From Calvatia gigantea (Eukaryota; Basidiomycota; Agaricomycetes; Agaricales; Lycoperdaceae), in assembly GCA_025093985.1 (NCBI GenBank), contig JACAAK010000003.1, positions 620,001 to 684,000 on the forward strand: DNA of 64,000 nt, read 5' to 3'. The notes beneath the pieces were generated by a model. It did not search any database, had not been told where the DNA came from, and saw only the letters and a program-made list of their open reading frames with translations. The position numbers and the translations under genes were made by a program. How positions within the stretch are numbered: the stretch's first letter is position 1; the number at the start of each line of letters is the position of its first letter. Of the stretch, positions 1 to 12,001 are shown in pieces.

Positions 1-599
1 ATGTTCCTGATTTATTTTATCCAACAACTCGTAAGAGGTGGAAAGGTAAAAGTATAAACCTTATAATATTTTTTCCTACAACTCGTTAGAGGAGGAAGGA
101 ATAATTTCCTGATGTTATTTTTGCCTAAGACACTCGACTTGAGACGTCGGCGGGGATAACTCCCCATTTGTTTTATCAGCGACTCGCGAGAGGCGACAGG
201 AACAATTGAAAGTCCTATGAATATATTTTTCCAGCGACTGTGGCGGAAAGGAATATTTCTAAACCTAATATTTTTATCCAAGCGTCTTCGTAAGAAGGCG
301 GAAAGGATTATCATATCCTTTGTGGTTTTCCCATCAACTCCGAAGAGGAGGGCTCGCGATGACGTAGGAATCGGTATCATGTTGCGGCAGTCACTTGAGC
401 CAGCTAGTTACATCGCATTCGCGGCAGTCACTTGAGCCAGCTAGTTGCGGATCCGTTAGACTTTATTGCCAAAGCGAGGTCGACGAAGTGGTTTTGGAAA
501 ATGCGGATAAAATCCAGCGTAATCGTATGAAGGCGGATTGAAATCCAGCTCAATCAAGGATTAAAGATTCCTTCCACGTAACACATATAGTGCTCGTCT
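1..599. repeat. Degenerate hairpin-rich short repeats
   Basis: This stretch is a run of irregular units about 45-55 bp apart. Each has a short self-complementary core around a CTCG, TCTTCG or CTCCG loop, followed by a GGAAAGGA-like run and a T-rich spacer (examples near 25-50, 70-100, 180-200, 275-305 and 330-350). No open frame looks protein-like. It abuts the decayed copia copy on its right and may be the strongly rearranged RT/RNase H end of that copy, but I could not align it. Origin is therefore unknown. Confidence 0.4.
384..446. repeat. Two near-identical 26-bp repeats, 37 bp apart
   Basis: The word GCGGCAGTCACTTGAGCC followed by AGCTAGTT occurs at 384-409 and again at 421-446. Shorter variants recur at 1455-1475 and 3621-3643. 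It marks a small dispersed repeat confined to the decayed copia region. Function unknown. Confidence 0.6.
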
Positions 600-3500
600 G
601 GTGTCATTCAAACTCTTTTCTTATCTGGTAAGCCGAAGCTCTTCAGATTATTCCAGTGTATCTTCTCATCCAGTCTGCAAAAGCAGTTTTGTCATCAACG
701 CTAAGCATTTCTTACATGCGCGGATAACTGGAGAATTTAATCACAAAAGCGATGCCTTCGACTTAGTGAAGTTCCTTTGCTGTTGAGCGCAGGATAAGGC
801 GGTCATCGGATTTGGAGTAAGAATACTGTATCCGTTGTTCTCCTCCATGCTTTTCAGCATGTTAAGTTTCTTAACACATGTTACTCAATCATATCGCTTT
901 TTAAGGCTCAGAGAGTGTTTATCATGTTACGAACCACCACGGCGCACATCAATTAAGACGGACCGGCGAAGTGTAGCTATTGAAAGCTTTAATCGTATGC
1001 GGTTATTCACCAGCGATTAAGAACTAGTTTTACTGTACTCCTCCCTCAGCGACGAGTGTTTCGATTTAAATGTCTACGCGCATTGTTAATGGCGGATCAT
1101 TATCGATGCAATTCCAGAAATAAAAGAATTTTTCTCGCAAGTTTGTTAAGCTATGCGAGGCGAAAGCTCATATGGAGGTATAACCATCACATATTTTTAG
1201 GATGATTTATCCGAGCTGTTGCGCTTTTCTGGTAGACGCTAGCGTGAACGCGTAGCAAGTCTTATGCTTGTCCAACTCTAGTCGGTGAGTCCAAACGAGT
1301 TCTTCTTGAAATTGAACGCCTAATCCATTATAGTCTACCTGTAGGTGACCCGCGTAATGAACAGTGCGGTCTTTCCTAATCAGGTTCAATTGTGCAATGT
1401 GTATCAACCAGCGTTTTCAAGGCCATCACTTTATGGTTATGTAGATCAATTAGCCGCGGCAGTCACTTGAGCCGGCGAAGCAATGACACTACAAGCCTCA
1501 AAAGCAGTAGATATCCTGTAAAGGATGCGCATATTATGCATCAAATTGGCGAATATGTCAGCGTAAGACATAGGATATGGTGGGCGGAGATTTCTCGAAT
1601 GGTAATGGAAAGGAATCAGGAGGTGATCGTGGAGTGTAATGGAATATATCCTGCGACATCGAAAGATGGCGGATAAAGAAATTGCTATCTCTTGCTTCGT
1701 GCAGGTTTTGCTCTCTTCTTTGCAAATGAACTGGTTTTACTGCTATCCAGTTGCTGAATCATGGCGTTTAAGGGTATATTCCCTCATCGAATAAGGCGTC
1801 CAAAAGTGGATTGTTCGTAGAACATTAAGCCTTTCTGTGTGCCGCTTGAACACTAAAGTTCTCGTTGATCAAACGATCGAGGTATATTACATCTCGAATA
1901 AGCGATCATGTTTGGGCGGTCATCATGTTAACTGATGCGCCGCGAAGCCAAACCCACAGTACAGAACCAAATTAATGGTTTATCCCTTGATTTACACAAT
2001 TAAGTGTCTTCCACTTTAAACGCTTGGACTGGCGTATTATGCTCTAGTCAACGCTAACTATCACTGAGACGGGTAAGACATTCCCGTTGCCATAAAGCTT
2101 TTAGGCTCTCAAAGTGTAGTGCGGATCAGTCCCTCTACGTCAACCGTTGCGAAAGCATTGGGAGTAGGAGGTTTTAAGTGGGTTATTCATGCCACGAATA
2201 TTTTGCTATTGCTCTCATTCAGACAAACTCTCCTCCATAATCAGTTGCGACATTGGCCGTTGTCAGCTATACTGTAGAGGTTTCTCTAATGAATCTTAGA
2301 GCCTCATAACTTCTTTCGAAGGAGGACAACTATCATCATGAGATGAGAAGTCATAGAGTAGCGTCGTAATAGACGACTAGCAATTCCATCAAGTCCGAGT
2401 ATTATGCTCAAGGACGAGGATATTCGTATAAAGGTTCTGGATAAAGGTACTGATGCAGTTTCCCTTATAAAATAATCCAGAGTGGCAATGAAATAATGCA
2501 ATCATCTCGACAAGTCATAAAAGACGAGTGGAGAAGGCATAATCTTGGGAAGTTCTGTTCGATGATGTCAAACGATATAGTCTAGTAGGCGTAATGTTCA
2601 ACTACCAGGCATCTCCTTGCTTATAATCGCAAGTTCGTGTACAACGATGAGATTGGGTGAACTAATACAGCTCTGCATGACTTATTGCAAAGGTGGTGGC
2701 CTTCAACGATTGCCTCAAAAGTATTACACTCGAGGACATATGTTATAAGATTTTCTCGATATAGATCGGCCGCACACAAATGTGGTGCTACAAATCTTTC
2801 ATCCCTAATGTCATAGACTAATGCTGGAATATGAAAGCAGTTCAGACTTGTCGTTCCCGTAGGATTCCAGTTTCTTGCCTCAAGCCTAATATGAAGCGGT
2901 GAGGTCTAAGAATTATATCTGGTGACATAGTGCTGAAGCTTAACCGTTATACGTTGGGAGCTATTCTGCTAATTCCTAGACGTGTCGTAATTTCCTTTCT
3001 TTGGAATGATGCGATTCACGAGATCCTGTAAAGGATATTCTTCTCAAGTGAATAGAGCAACATGCTCCCGCTATCATCTTCATATAACCCGCAAGGATTT
3101 CTCACTTGTTGCATAGAAAAGGATTTATAGCCAGCGCTTACATCTCACGCGGCACACCGTTATTCGTAGCATTCATCAAGGAGTATGAAGTCGAAAGTAC
3201 TACCGTATATCCATCCATTGGTATCAAGGTCAGCGACATCCAAAGATGGCGACACAAGAACTCCTCCGGCGCCAAGCTCCATAAAGAGCGGTCTAAAGGA
3301 TTTCTTAAGGAATTCGTTGGCGTGTTGCATTGTATGGTGCTAAACACATCCTCTTTCTCAATTATAGTTGCTAAATGGTGCGCTCAAGTCCTAATCGTGG
3401 ACGGCGACTTCCATGAAGTCAAACTTCCTTAAAGCAATCATTGTTATTCCTGTAGTTGGCGGACAAAGCATTTTAACGTGCTCATCCATGCTCTGACTTA

Positions 3501-4669
3501 AAACAGGTCTTCAAACTTGGGCACGTGGGCATGCGCTTAACACAAGTGAAGGAACGTTGATGCTAGAAGCAGGGCGCGATATAAAGCGACGCAGCTCCTC
3601 TATAAGAGAAATAGTGTATGGCGGCAATCGCTCGAGCCAGCGGCATATTTAAACTATATTCTGAAGTATTTCCTGAAACGACATAATGGCGGTATTACCA
3701 GCTCATTATCCTTCTCCCCTTATTTCCCAGCTGCAAGGACGCTTTTAGCGTTCTTCTCCTTGCTGTCTTCTTTGGATATTTTTGCGAATGCTGCAAGTGC
3801 TGCTGCTATTGGCATAATGCCATGGTTTTATTGGTGCTGCAAGCCTTGCGGCCGCTGTCTACCATACCAGCGTAAGCGCTGCAAATGCTGCGGCCCACTG
3901 CCTTAGCGTGGCATAAAGCGCTTATAGCGCATGAGCTATCCGTAGAAAGAATAAAGCGGTGGTCGAATAGACGTGGAAGGGGTAAAGCGTTGAAGCCTAA
4001 GGCGAAGGAACAAACGGCAGACTTCTCAAAGATATTTTTCTATATCCCAGCTTTATTTGATTAAGCGGGCCTTAGCGGCTTATAGCTGCCAGCTTAAGTG
4101 GGTCAAATTGCTCAGGTATATGCTCGTGGTGTGTTATTCTACTCAAGGCGGGACTTGCCCAGTCGACTTGAAACACAAGAACACAAGGCTTATAATTTGC
4201 CTGACACTGCGGTATTATTGCGGTCACGAAGACCAGCTAATTTACCAGCAAAGCGGAGTATAATGCTCAGCGTAAATGATACATCATATAGTAAATTACT
4301 GAGGCGGATCTGAAGAGAATCCCAGAAAGCCCAAAGCGTCGTCGTCGATCAGAGAGAGAATACCAGAACAGAGGTGGAGCAACCAGAGCGGAACAGTTCT
4401 GCTGCAACCCAGAATGGGGAGCGGACCTAAAGCGGTCGAACCAGACCGGAAATGACGGTTTGCCAGATCAAAAACCAAGAACGGGTAACAACGTGTCAGC
4501 ATCATGTAGGACTGCTGTGCGTAGTGCACGCGTTCACAACATGGGTCAGACAGGGTATCAAGTGGACCAAAGGCACCACTGTCTCCCAGGTTGAAAGCGA
4601 CCGTAGCCTCCTCAAACTCTACCAGCGTGCTAACGCGGTCCGAGTGAGCGGCGGTCGGGGCCCATAACC
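600..4669 (-). mobile_element. Heavily decayed Ty1/copia internal region
   Basis: The stretch is collinear, in shortened form, with the internal part of the intact copia element at 26,612-32,578. Matches include the RT segment near 655-770 (compare 27,845-27,990), the segment at 1036-1065 (compare 28,261-28,290), the integrase segment at 2232-2380 (compare 22,141-22,290), the block at 2690-2755 (compare 22,686-22,755), the CTG-rich poly-Gln part near 3,730-3,900, and the leader at 4,481-4,669. The leader keeps the primer-binding word GGGGCCCATAACC at 4,657-4,669, just left of an LTR. That fixes the orientation as minus. Indels and stops are everywhere, so no protein can be made. The 3' part and 3' LTR lie beyond the left window edge or are unrecognisable. 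Confidence 0.7.
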
Positions 4670-5212
4670 TGTTGAGAGAACGAGTAGACATCCCAATATA
4701 AGTTCACACTACCTAAGCGTGTAGGCGTCAGCGGTGGAGGGTAGTCGTATTCATCCGGGAGACGGTCCAGTAGGAGAGGCGCATGGCAGCGGACATAGTC
4801 CTGCTTATACCAGCGTACTCAGAGAGTCTTGAGGAGAAGGGAAGCGATGCTTAGAGAAGCTAGCGTAGAGGAAAGAAGACATAGTGTCTTACGCCAGAAG
4901 GCGTATCCAAAGGGATTACATACTACAATGCTACATAGGGTATATATACTAATATCCCTGGTCTGTGCACTCTAAACCCTTATACGGGTGAGGTCTAACT
5001 ACCAGTAGCATAATGTGAGCATACTGTGCACGTCCGCATGTACTAGAAGGTTCCATGCGTAGTATCTACCTGCTACCTATAATGCGGTATAACTACGTGC
5101 GTAGTCCATTATAGTGTCCGTTATTATCGACCCTCTGAAGGTGAAATACTCGAACTCCGTTTCAGCTATAAATAGACTGAACCAACGTAGTGGTACAGAG
5201 CGAGATTCAACA
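4670..5212 (-). repeat. 5' LTR (subfamily B) of the decayed copia copy
   Basis: This 543-bp LTR runs from TGTTGAGAGAACG to GAGATTCAACA on the plus strand, with TGTT/AACA ends. It matches, in reverse orientation, the solo LTR at 25,538-26,083. Its last about 50 bp (CTATAAATAGACTGAACC onward) are shared with subfamily A LTRs, so the two subfamilies differ mainly in the other half. It lies directly next to the primer-binding site, so for a minus-strand element it is the 5' LTR. Confidence 0.8.
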
Positions 5213-5379
5213 AGGGGTTGCCCTGACAATTAGGAGACATTGCCTCCAGCCTGCTTGGCTGTGACACTACCCCTGATGATACTAGCACTGAAGAGCTTGT
5301 TAACCACATCCACTCCACACTGAAAGAACTCTGTGACACCATTAATCCACCCTGAACAACTACCTGGTCCAACACCCCT

Positions 5380-5745
5380 ATGGATGAAAAAGTCATGGTA
5401 TCTATGAAGGAAGAAGTCAACACCCTATGTCACTTCATCAAAACTATTATGCCACTTGAAATCATCTTGGTTTTTCTGCCACCCACCTGCTACTGCACTG
5501 TACTACCTGGCCAAGAATGCAACCAACCCTATTGGCACTTGATAGTCAAGAATTACTGGGAAGCCTCCACTGTCACCAAGTTCCCATATGAAGGTATCCC
5601 AGTCCCTATCCATCAAGATAGCCGAAGTCACTTGCCTGTCTTCTTTGTGCAATCTAATAGTGGAAGGTACCTCATAGGTGCCACCAAGAAAGCCTTTGCC
5701 ACAGCCATAGTTCATGGTGACTTCAATGAGCTTTCTGAGGCATAA
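5380..5745 (+). pseudogene. 3' accessory ORF of chromovirus, fragment
   Basis: The open stretch of 121 residues begins MDEKVMVSMKEEV and ends ...ELSEA. It matches the last third of the accessory frame at 12,002-12,991 (minus), which there begins MDEEITISMKEEV and ends ...ELPEA. The N-terminal two thirds are shortened and carry stops before 5,380. The stop is followed within about 20 bp by the LTR, as in the full element. Function is unknown; I recognise no domain. It is useful because it preserves residues that the other copy has lost: at its third stop the full copy reads TAA where this one reads a Gln codon. Confidence 0.6.
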
Positions 5746-5763
5746 AGCCTAATTAGGGGGTAA

Positions 5764-6067
5764 TATTGTGATTTCCACCATTTCTATCACATCTCCGTAC
5801 TCATCTCAGTTCTGCTCCACCTTATACTATTTCACCTATTATTGTCCCAGTGATCTCTGAGTATTGACTCATGTAACTACCACACCTTTGTCATTGGATG
5901 TCTCATGTAGTTAACTCCATCCATTCAACTGGATGTCTCTTGTATTTAAGCATATACATATCCCCCTGTATTTGGTATACTTAACCACCTCATTCTTCTC
6001 CCCTTATTTACCCTCAAGTCTTAGCCTAAGTTGCAACCTGAGGTATACTCGGACTAAGGTTGTAACA
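5764..6067 (+). repeat. 3' LTR of truncated Ty3/gypsy copy
   Basis: This LTR of about 304 bp is the reverse complement of the family at 11,678-11,983 and 17,640-17,945. It shares the words CAACTGGATG and AGCCTAAGTTGCAACCTGAGG and ends GGTTGTAACA at 6,067. The 5' end is eroded (TATTGTGA instead of TGTTGTGA). Confidence 0.75.
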
Positions 6068-6767
6068 TGGGGCAGTGCTTGAGCTTCCAATCCTCAAAAT
6101 ATTCACAACACATATAGTACTACACTACAAGTTGATAAGAAAAAATCCCAGTATATTGACATCTAAGCCTTGCCTTCATACCAAGTCTCCCATTCTTGGA
6201 AAAACATGTTATAGCAAAAGTGATACTTAAGCTGATTAAAGAAACTGAATTCCCACAAAGGTGGGCAGATATAGAGGCAAGATGAGGCTGGGACTGTTGT
6301 CCTCATTGTTGTCATTGACCACACATACAAAGTTGTCCTGAAGTATAGTAATGCTATGTAATAATCATTCCAGGATGATCTTGATGAATTCTAGATAATG
6401 TTATCAGCTGAGGTTTGAGTTAAAGAAAGAAATGAGAGAAAAGAAGAGAGATAAAAGTATAGCAGTGAGGCAATAGGGAGGCCCCAACATTTAGACTTCC
6501 TTTCCAGCCAGACAAATCATCCTTTGAGCTGGCAAGCCATGTAAACTTGATGGAGGTGCAAAGCATGTGTCAAGCCATGTCTCCATGGGAGCTTTCTGCT
6601 TTCCAGTCCTATAAGTGTGGTAGCTCAATTATTGGCACTCTGGGTGGGGTTTTTCTGCTTGCATCTTGGTACTATGTTGCAGTCCTAGGTGTTTGGGAGG
6701 TGATTGTTTCATAGGTAGAGTGAATGGTCATCTGTTGTAGGTGATAAATTACAATGAGGCAACAGGG
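6068..6767. other. CpG-free DNA with no recognisable gene
   Basis: Reading through this 700-bp stretch I find no CG dinucleotide at all. No frame looks coding. A phrase near 6,300-6,350 (TTGTCATTG ... ACAAAGTTGTC) recurs near 9,125-9,165, so part of it is an old repeat. Confidence 0.6.
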
Positions 6768-7214
6768 TGTTGAGATGAGTACACCACAGTAGCTAACACT
6801 AGTGGCAGAGGGTAGTTACACTCACTGATATAGTGGTAACTCTTGAAGGGGGTAAGGTGGTTTGCTAAAGAGTAGTAGTTTGAGTAAATGAGAAGACTGG
6901 ATTGTCTGAGGAATAAATGCATACTACATAGGGTTTATATACTAAGGTCCTTGGTGAAAACACCCTACAATCTGAAACAGGGTGAGCTATTAACTACCAA
7001 TTGCACATACAGAGCATAATGCATACAACACATATATTTAATAGAAACAGTGGAATATTCTAACCAGCAACATACAGTGTGGTAAAGACTATCTTGTACA
7101 TTGTCTGTAGCATAGTGTAGTCTGTTATTCATGTACTGAGAGTGAAGTACTCAGGAACCATTACAGTTATAAATAGACTGAACCAATGTAGTGGTATGGA
7201 TCTGAGATTCAACA
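6768..7214 (-). repeat. Solo copia LTR (subfamily A), CpG-depleted
   Basis: This LTR of 447 bp runs from TGTTGAGATGAGTACACC to GAGATTCAACA. It matches the LTRs at 18,777-19,183 and 26,178-26,586. Flanks read CAGGG on the left and CAGGA on the right, a decayed 5-bp target duplication. No internal element sequence adjoins it, so it is a solo LTR. Where the young LTR has CpG (ACCACGGTAGC, TAGTGGCGG) this copy has CA or TG. Confidence 0.75.
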
Positions 7215-8645
7215 CAGGATTCTGGACTGCAGATAGATTGGGAATTGACAGTGGGGTGGATGATGGGTGCAATAGCAGGAGGATGCTATGTCAACTGGGG
7301 TGGATTTTGAGTCCTCCAGGGAGTTGGTCAGCAGGGTGACAAGCTGGGTCAGCTCATTGGAGAAAACATGAATGTGGGAGCTCAGGAGGCTTCCTGTGCA
7401 TTATACTCCTCCCTTCCTCTCCACAGAAGTGTGGAAAGAATTGGATACCCCATGGTGGTTGATGCAAGCCTTACAGGAACAGACAGCCAAACTAGAAAGT
7501 CAAGTTACACAGTTGTAGGGCTTAAGTGACTCCTCTGAGTTGCAATTGTACCATCTGTATCCAGCAAATAATCAAGGAAGGCACAATGTGATCATCATAA
7601 ATCCAAGAACAACTTGAATATCAACCATACTGTCAATGCAAACTGCATCTATTGACTGTGCTGGAGTCAAACATGGAAACAGGTCCATGGTCCTCACAAC
7701 CAAAGGTATCATATTCTCAAAATAAGTCCTCTATCACACAAGCTGAGCCCAACTAGTAGCTATGTAGGAGTGAACTGCACAATAAGACAACTCCAGACTG
7801 TACCTTCTCACTGACTCTTCTGATTTCCAAAACTTCCAACAATGGATGAGCCCTGTGATGCTTCTCAAATCAAATATCACAGTCATTACCTGCCTCCAAG
7901 CACAGCTATAAAGCTAGGGCTTCCTATGCTGGTGTGATCCCACAGCCACCACATGACCTACTGCCACTCAAGGGCACAATGATGCCCAGAATCCACTTTG
8001 GCTTGGGAACTACTGCTTCCACTATTGAGACACCCCAGGATCTCAAGCAGACAACAAGTGACAGCTTGGAGATTCCTTCCTCCACAATGGAGGCACCTCC
8101 TCTGACTAAGCAAACAGCAAATGACTACCACTGGTACCCTACCCCTGTTGGCAGCCATGCATGATAGCCTACTCCTTCATTGCTGTAGTCCAGTCTTCCT
8201 AGAGATGGAGACTGAAACAGAGACAATGAGTGGACAGAGAGGACATAGGGGCTCATGTAGATTTGCAGTGGTTCTGTCCAAACCATGGTCCAGAAACACT
8301 ACCAGACACTTGTGACTCTAGTAGAGACACCAGCTCCAGACTTTCCAATCTGAGTCACAAACCATGAAATGAAAACAAGTCCCTTCGACAGAGTAAATCT
8401 GTAAGATTTGACCCACTAGAGGGTGATTGTAGTGGTTGCACTTTTTAACATAATTGGGAGGAAAAGGGGAAAGTATTTGTTCACTCTCTGCAAAATTATT
8501 ATTTTGAGTCTTTTTCTTGTATTTCATGTTTTTTTTAATGTTTGGGTTTTTGATACCTAGGAAGTTACTTTACTGCATTTATTCACTATACTACTTACTA
8601 TTATACAGGGACTCAAAGTTTGATCAAATTCATAAATAAGATTGT
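7215..8645. other. CpG-depleted DNA with a gag-like remnant
   Basis: On the plus strand around 7,420-7,530 a frame reads EVWKELDTPWWLMQALQEQ and continues as a Gln/Glu-rich helix, which resembles retroelement gag. It is followed by many stops. A short Pro/Thr-rich open stretch lies at 7,934-8,161. Nothing here is a convincing gene. CpG is nearly absent; one survives near 8,387. Confidence 0.35.
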
Positions 8646-8900
8646 TTATGTGTAGAGCTTTAAGATCTGGATTGCCCCTAAAGCTAACTCTATCATGCCT
8701 CCTGACCCTGTCACAAGACATGGTACATGTTCATCAGACTTGTTGTTGAGGAGCATGTGAAGGTCCACAGGGTCCACACCAATATCAGGTGAGAGAAGTG
8801 CCAGGAGGTACTTGTGGAAGATATCTGGGTCAGAAGACATTGGTGATTTGACAGAATCACCATTTATTGAGCCATTGGTATGCACAGATGTACCCATCAT
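8646..8900 (-). pseudogene. Possible dynein heavy-chain N-terminal remnant
   Basis: An 84-residue open stretch on the minus strand contains SDPDIFHKYLLALLSP, then GVDPVDL, SDEHV and TGSGGMI. This order resembles, from memory, the N-terminus of fungal cytoplasmic dynein heavy chain. The match stops abruptly at the left and no further dynein sequence is visible. It is CpG-depleted like its surroundings. If the identification is right it is a dead fragment of about 250 bp; it could equally be chance similarity. Confidence 0.3.
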
Positions 8901-10269
8901 TGGGTTTTATGGGGCACAGGGCACAGGTATGTGCAGTTAGGTTCATTTAGAGGTAAAAGTGTGATGTCTTGCTGAAAATGGGTGACTAAGGTGTCATGGC
9001 CAAGTCATAAGAAATTTGGATCATGGATGGAGAAGCTTGACAAGAGTGCTTGTTGCTATGTGTTAATCCAAGGGGACAGGGAGGTGGTGGTGTGTGGTGT
9101 GGCAGTATCAATGAGGATGAGTTGTTGTCATTGGTTGTTCTGTTGACTTGCATAGTCATACAAAGTTGTCTTCAAATGTGACAATATCACATGCTCACTC
9201 CAACAACTGCTAAACCTGCATGCACTACTTTCACTGATGATAATGATAATGATCTCAGTATTTCATACCACAATGAGAAAACTAGCACTAAGACATGGTC
9301 CAGGCTTAATCCACAGCTAGAGCAGTGCTAAAGTCACTTAACAGAGTCCTGAGGAATGTGCAAAGGATCCTGGTAGAGGCATTTTTTGGTGATATGTGTA
9401 TGTTGCAGTCAATGGAAATAAGCTCATTCATTGCACATATTGAGTTTTAAACACCCCAGGGCTGGAACTTGTCAATCTAACTTTGCATTCTCAAAAACTC
9501 CGCTATACATGCTGTTCAAATCAGACCTCTGCCACAGCCTCATGCACTTCTTGCAGGCCACTATAAACCTAGTCTCAATACACCCAGATAACTCTATTGC
9601 CCATGAACCACAATTACCTCCTCCATTCCTGCCCCACTAGAGGTTCCCTCCATATCTATGGAGGGTGTATTTTTGTCTGCCATGGAAGAGACTGAACACC
9701 TTCTACTAGTCTGTCAGAATCAGAGTCTCTTGGGTTAATTGTTTGGCCATCATTTCATTCCCCTCTGCTCCTTTACCTTATCTACTCACAGTCCTATACC
9801 AAATCCCTGCCTCCAAAATTACTGCTTGCCTATGATGTGTCTTTACCTTTCCCTGACAGGTGCTCCTGGACTGGAGTCTCATTCCAATCTCTAGCCAGGA
9901 TTAATCTGTCTTCAGGCACCAAGTTACTGGACCTGGACAATGAGCTTACCTTCCACCCCAGAACTATGGGAGAACTCTCCCTTCCAGATGCCTATATGAA
10001 TCCAGTCCCCAATCCTAAAATTGGACCACCTTTCAACAGAGTGTGAATCCTCAACCCACTGGAGTATAAATTCTGAGATCGCCAAAAGATCTAACCCATT
10101 TCCTTCATAGAACAAGGATCAACATCCAGTACCAGCACATACTGCACCAACCACCTCTACAAACAAGGACCTCAAATCTCAGTGACAAATTGCACACTCC
10201 AAGCAATGCTGTCAGAGCCACTTTAATTTTTCTATCACTTCACAATGGTATTGGGATGATAACAGTGAT
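8901..10269. other. CpG-depleted DNA, no recognisable gene
   Basis: I see only short open stretches without family features (for example 9,431-9,640 and 9,837-10,046 plus), and no terminal repeats. The composition matches the flanking CpG-poor block. Confidence 0.5.
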
Positions 10270-10590
10270 GCTGAGAGCATTTTGTTAGGAGTGGTGATGC
10301 TCCATGTATATATCTGGGTGATGTCTTTTTGTTTCCACTTTGGCTCCATTGGCAAAGTATTTGTAGCACTGTAGATGTTGCTCCCCCAGTAGGCATTAAT
10401 GTTGGTTGGATTGTTAAAAAATGTGGTCAGTAGTCACAGCATGCAGTTGTGTGGATGTGGCTTATTTGGAAAGATTTATGGCTCAAGATCAAAGTCAAAT
10501 TCAAAGGGGCAAGAGAATTGGGGAAATTGTCTACATCAGTGTCAGGTGGTAAGTGAGAGAGCAATCAACAGATACATGGAGCATGGTGGT
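10270..10590 (-). pseudogene. CpG-depleted paralogue of the gene at 34,007
   Basis: This segment aligns along its length with 34,010-34,340. Shared landmarks are GTTTCCACTTTGGCTCCATTG against CTTCCACTTTGTCCTCCATTG, TAGGCATTAATGTTGGTTGGATTGT against TAGGCATTAATATCGGTTGGATTGT, and a TTTATGGC..CAA.ATCAAAGTCAA block. On the minus strand it would encode the C-terminal part of that protein. CpG sites of the other copy are TpG or CpA here and stops are present. It is a dead duplicate. Confidence 0.6.
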
Positions 10591-11154
10591 CTCATGCTAA
10601 CAACTCCCCTACAAATACAAATAGTGGTAATAACAAAATCATGAAACCTAGTATAAGATCATAAAACAGTACAAATTTTCAATTAGGCTGGCCTGCAAAA
10701 TCAATGCTCAACACTTTTGAGAGTGGTTAGAGTTTTTGATGTGATGCAATGGACAATTTTTACAACCTGCTATTAATTTTTTTTTTCAATATCAATCACT
10801 GCACTATGACCATCATGCAAGCCTGCAGTCACCAAATTATACTGTACACCATCAAACATCCAAAATTGACCAGAGGTTTTTTGGAATCAATCCCAAAGTG
10901 AGAACCTTTGAGATCAGAGCACCCATGGGTCCCATGTCCAGTTCAACTCCAAAGGGTAGATACCCAATCTACCAACCCACCACAATCAACAGTGAAACAG
11001 TGTATTAAGTGTTGAACATTGAACCACACCCCTATTGCTGCCTCACAGCATATAATACAGACCTACTCAAGTCCACATTCCATGGAAGTAATGATCCCAT
11101 AGACATATACACATGAAGTCCAGTTGAACATAGTGTGTTGGATATAAATGTATT
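10591..11154. other. CpG-depleted DNA, no recognisable gene
   Basis: I see no coding frame, terminal repeats or RNA-like structure. A T-rich run lies near 10,775. Confidence 0.5.
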
Positions 11155-11677
11155 TTATGGCTCTAAAATGCCCCTGTTCTGGTTGGGAATGGGTGGCATC
11201 CCAAATCCCAAGGACATAGCAATGATGATAAACTGGAGGGCAGGAACAATAATAATGGTAGCTAGGCCCACCCTCTGGACCACAAGACTTGTGGTAATAC
11301 TGATATTCTGGATGATGATTGCATACACAGCATGAAGAATGAAGGAAGAAGACATGACAAGTGTAGTTAGGAAGGTAATCTGTGAGAGTGGTGGTGACAA
11401 ATTGTAGTCAGACTTGAGGTTAAAAGATCACAAACCTTATGGTTGTTCAGAGGGCTAGACCTCACACAGAAGTGCAGAACAATGGAGGAGACAAGGATAT
11501 CAATCTCCACAACAAGTAATAAGGTGACATACACTATATAGAGGTTGTTTGTTATTTGTGTATTGAACATACTCAGCTGTTCCCCCAATACTCCAGCCAC
11601 AGCCATGCCCAAAGGAAGAAGGGTGGCAGTCAAGACAGCATTGAAAACCATTTTGATTCCACAAATTACTGGAGAAG

Positions 11678-11983
11678 TGTTACGACCTTAGTCTGAGTAA
11701 ACCTCAGGTTGCAACTTAGGCTAAGACTTGAGGACGAGTAAGGGGAGAGAACTAAGTAGTTAAGTGTACTGAATACAGGAGTCTGTATGTATGCTTAAAT
11801 ACAGAAGGGGCATCCAGTTGAATGGATGGAGATAACTACATGAAACGTCTGATGACTATGGCATAGTAGTTATGAGTCAGAGCTCGGGGATCGCACAGGC
11901 AGGAATAGCTGAAACAGGTACACAATAGGAGGGAATGCAGATGAGTACAGAGTTGATATGAGAATAGGCTAAAGTTCACAACA
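11678..11983 (-). repeat. 3' LTR of chromovirus
   Basis: This 306-bp LTR runs from TGTTACGACC to GTTCACAACA on the plus strand. It pairs with 17,640-17,945. Confidence 0.9.
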
Positions 11984-12001
11984 ATACCCCCCAGTTAGGC
12001 T

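Larger units (their letters stand above)
5213..6067 (+). mobile_element. Truncated Ty3/gypsy copy (3' end)
   Basis: This is the 3' end of a second copy of the chromovirus seen complete at 11,678-17,945, here on the plus strand. It contains the end of the accessory frame that follows pol, a short purine-rich tract (AGGGGG near 5,755), and the 3' LTR. It is cut off at 5,212/5,213 against a copia LTR. Almost every CpG of the homologous element has been lost. No target duplication can be scored because the other end is missing. Confidence 0.75.

Noticed and set aside
384..1475. Regularly spaced repeats as a CRISPR array
   Set aside because: Only two tandem copies plus scattered variants, with irregular spacing, inside a fungal transposon remnant.
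4652..4669. The GGGGCCCATAACC word as part of a tRNA gene
   Set aside because: No acceptor, D- or T-arm sequence surrounds it; its place next to an LTR marks it as a primer-binding site.
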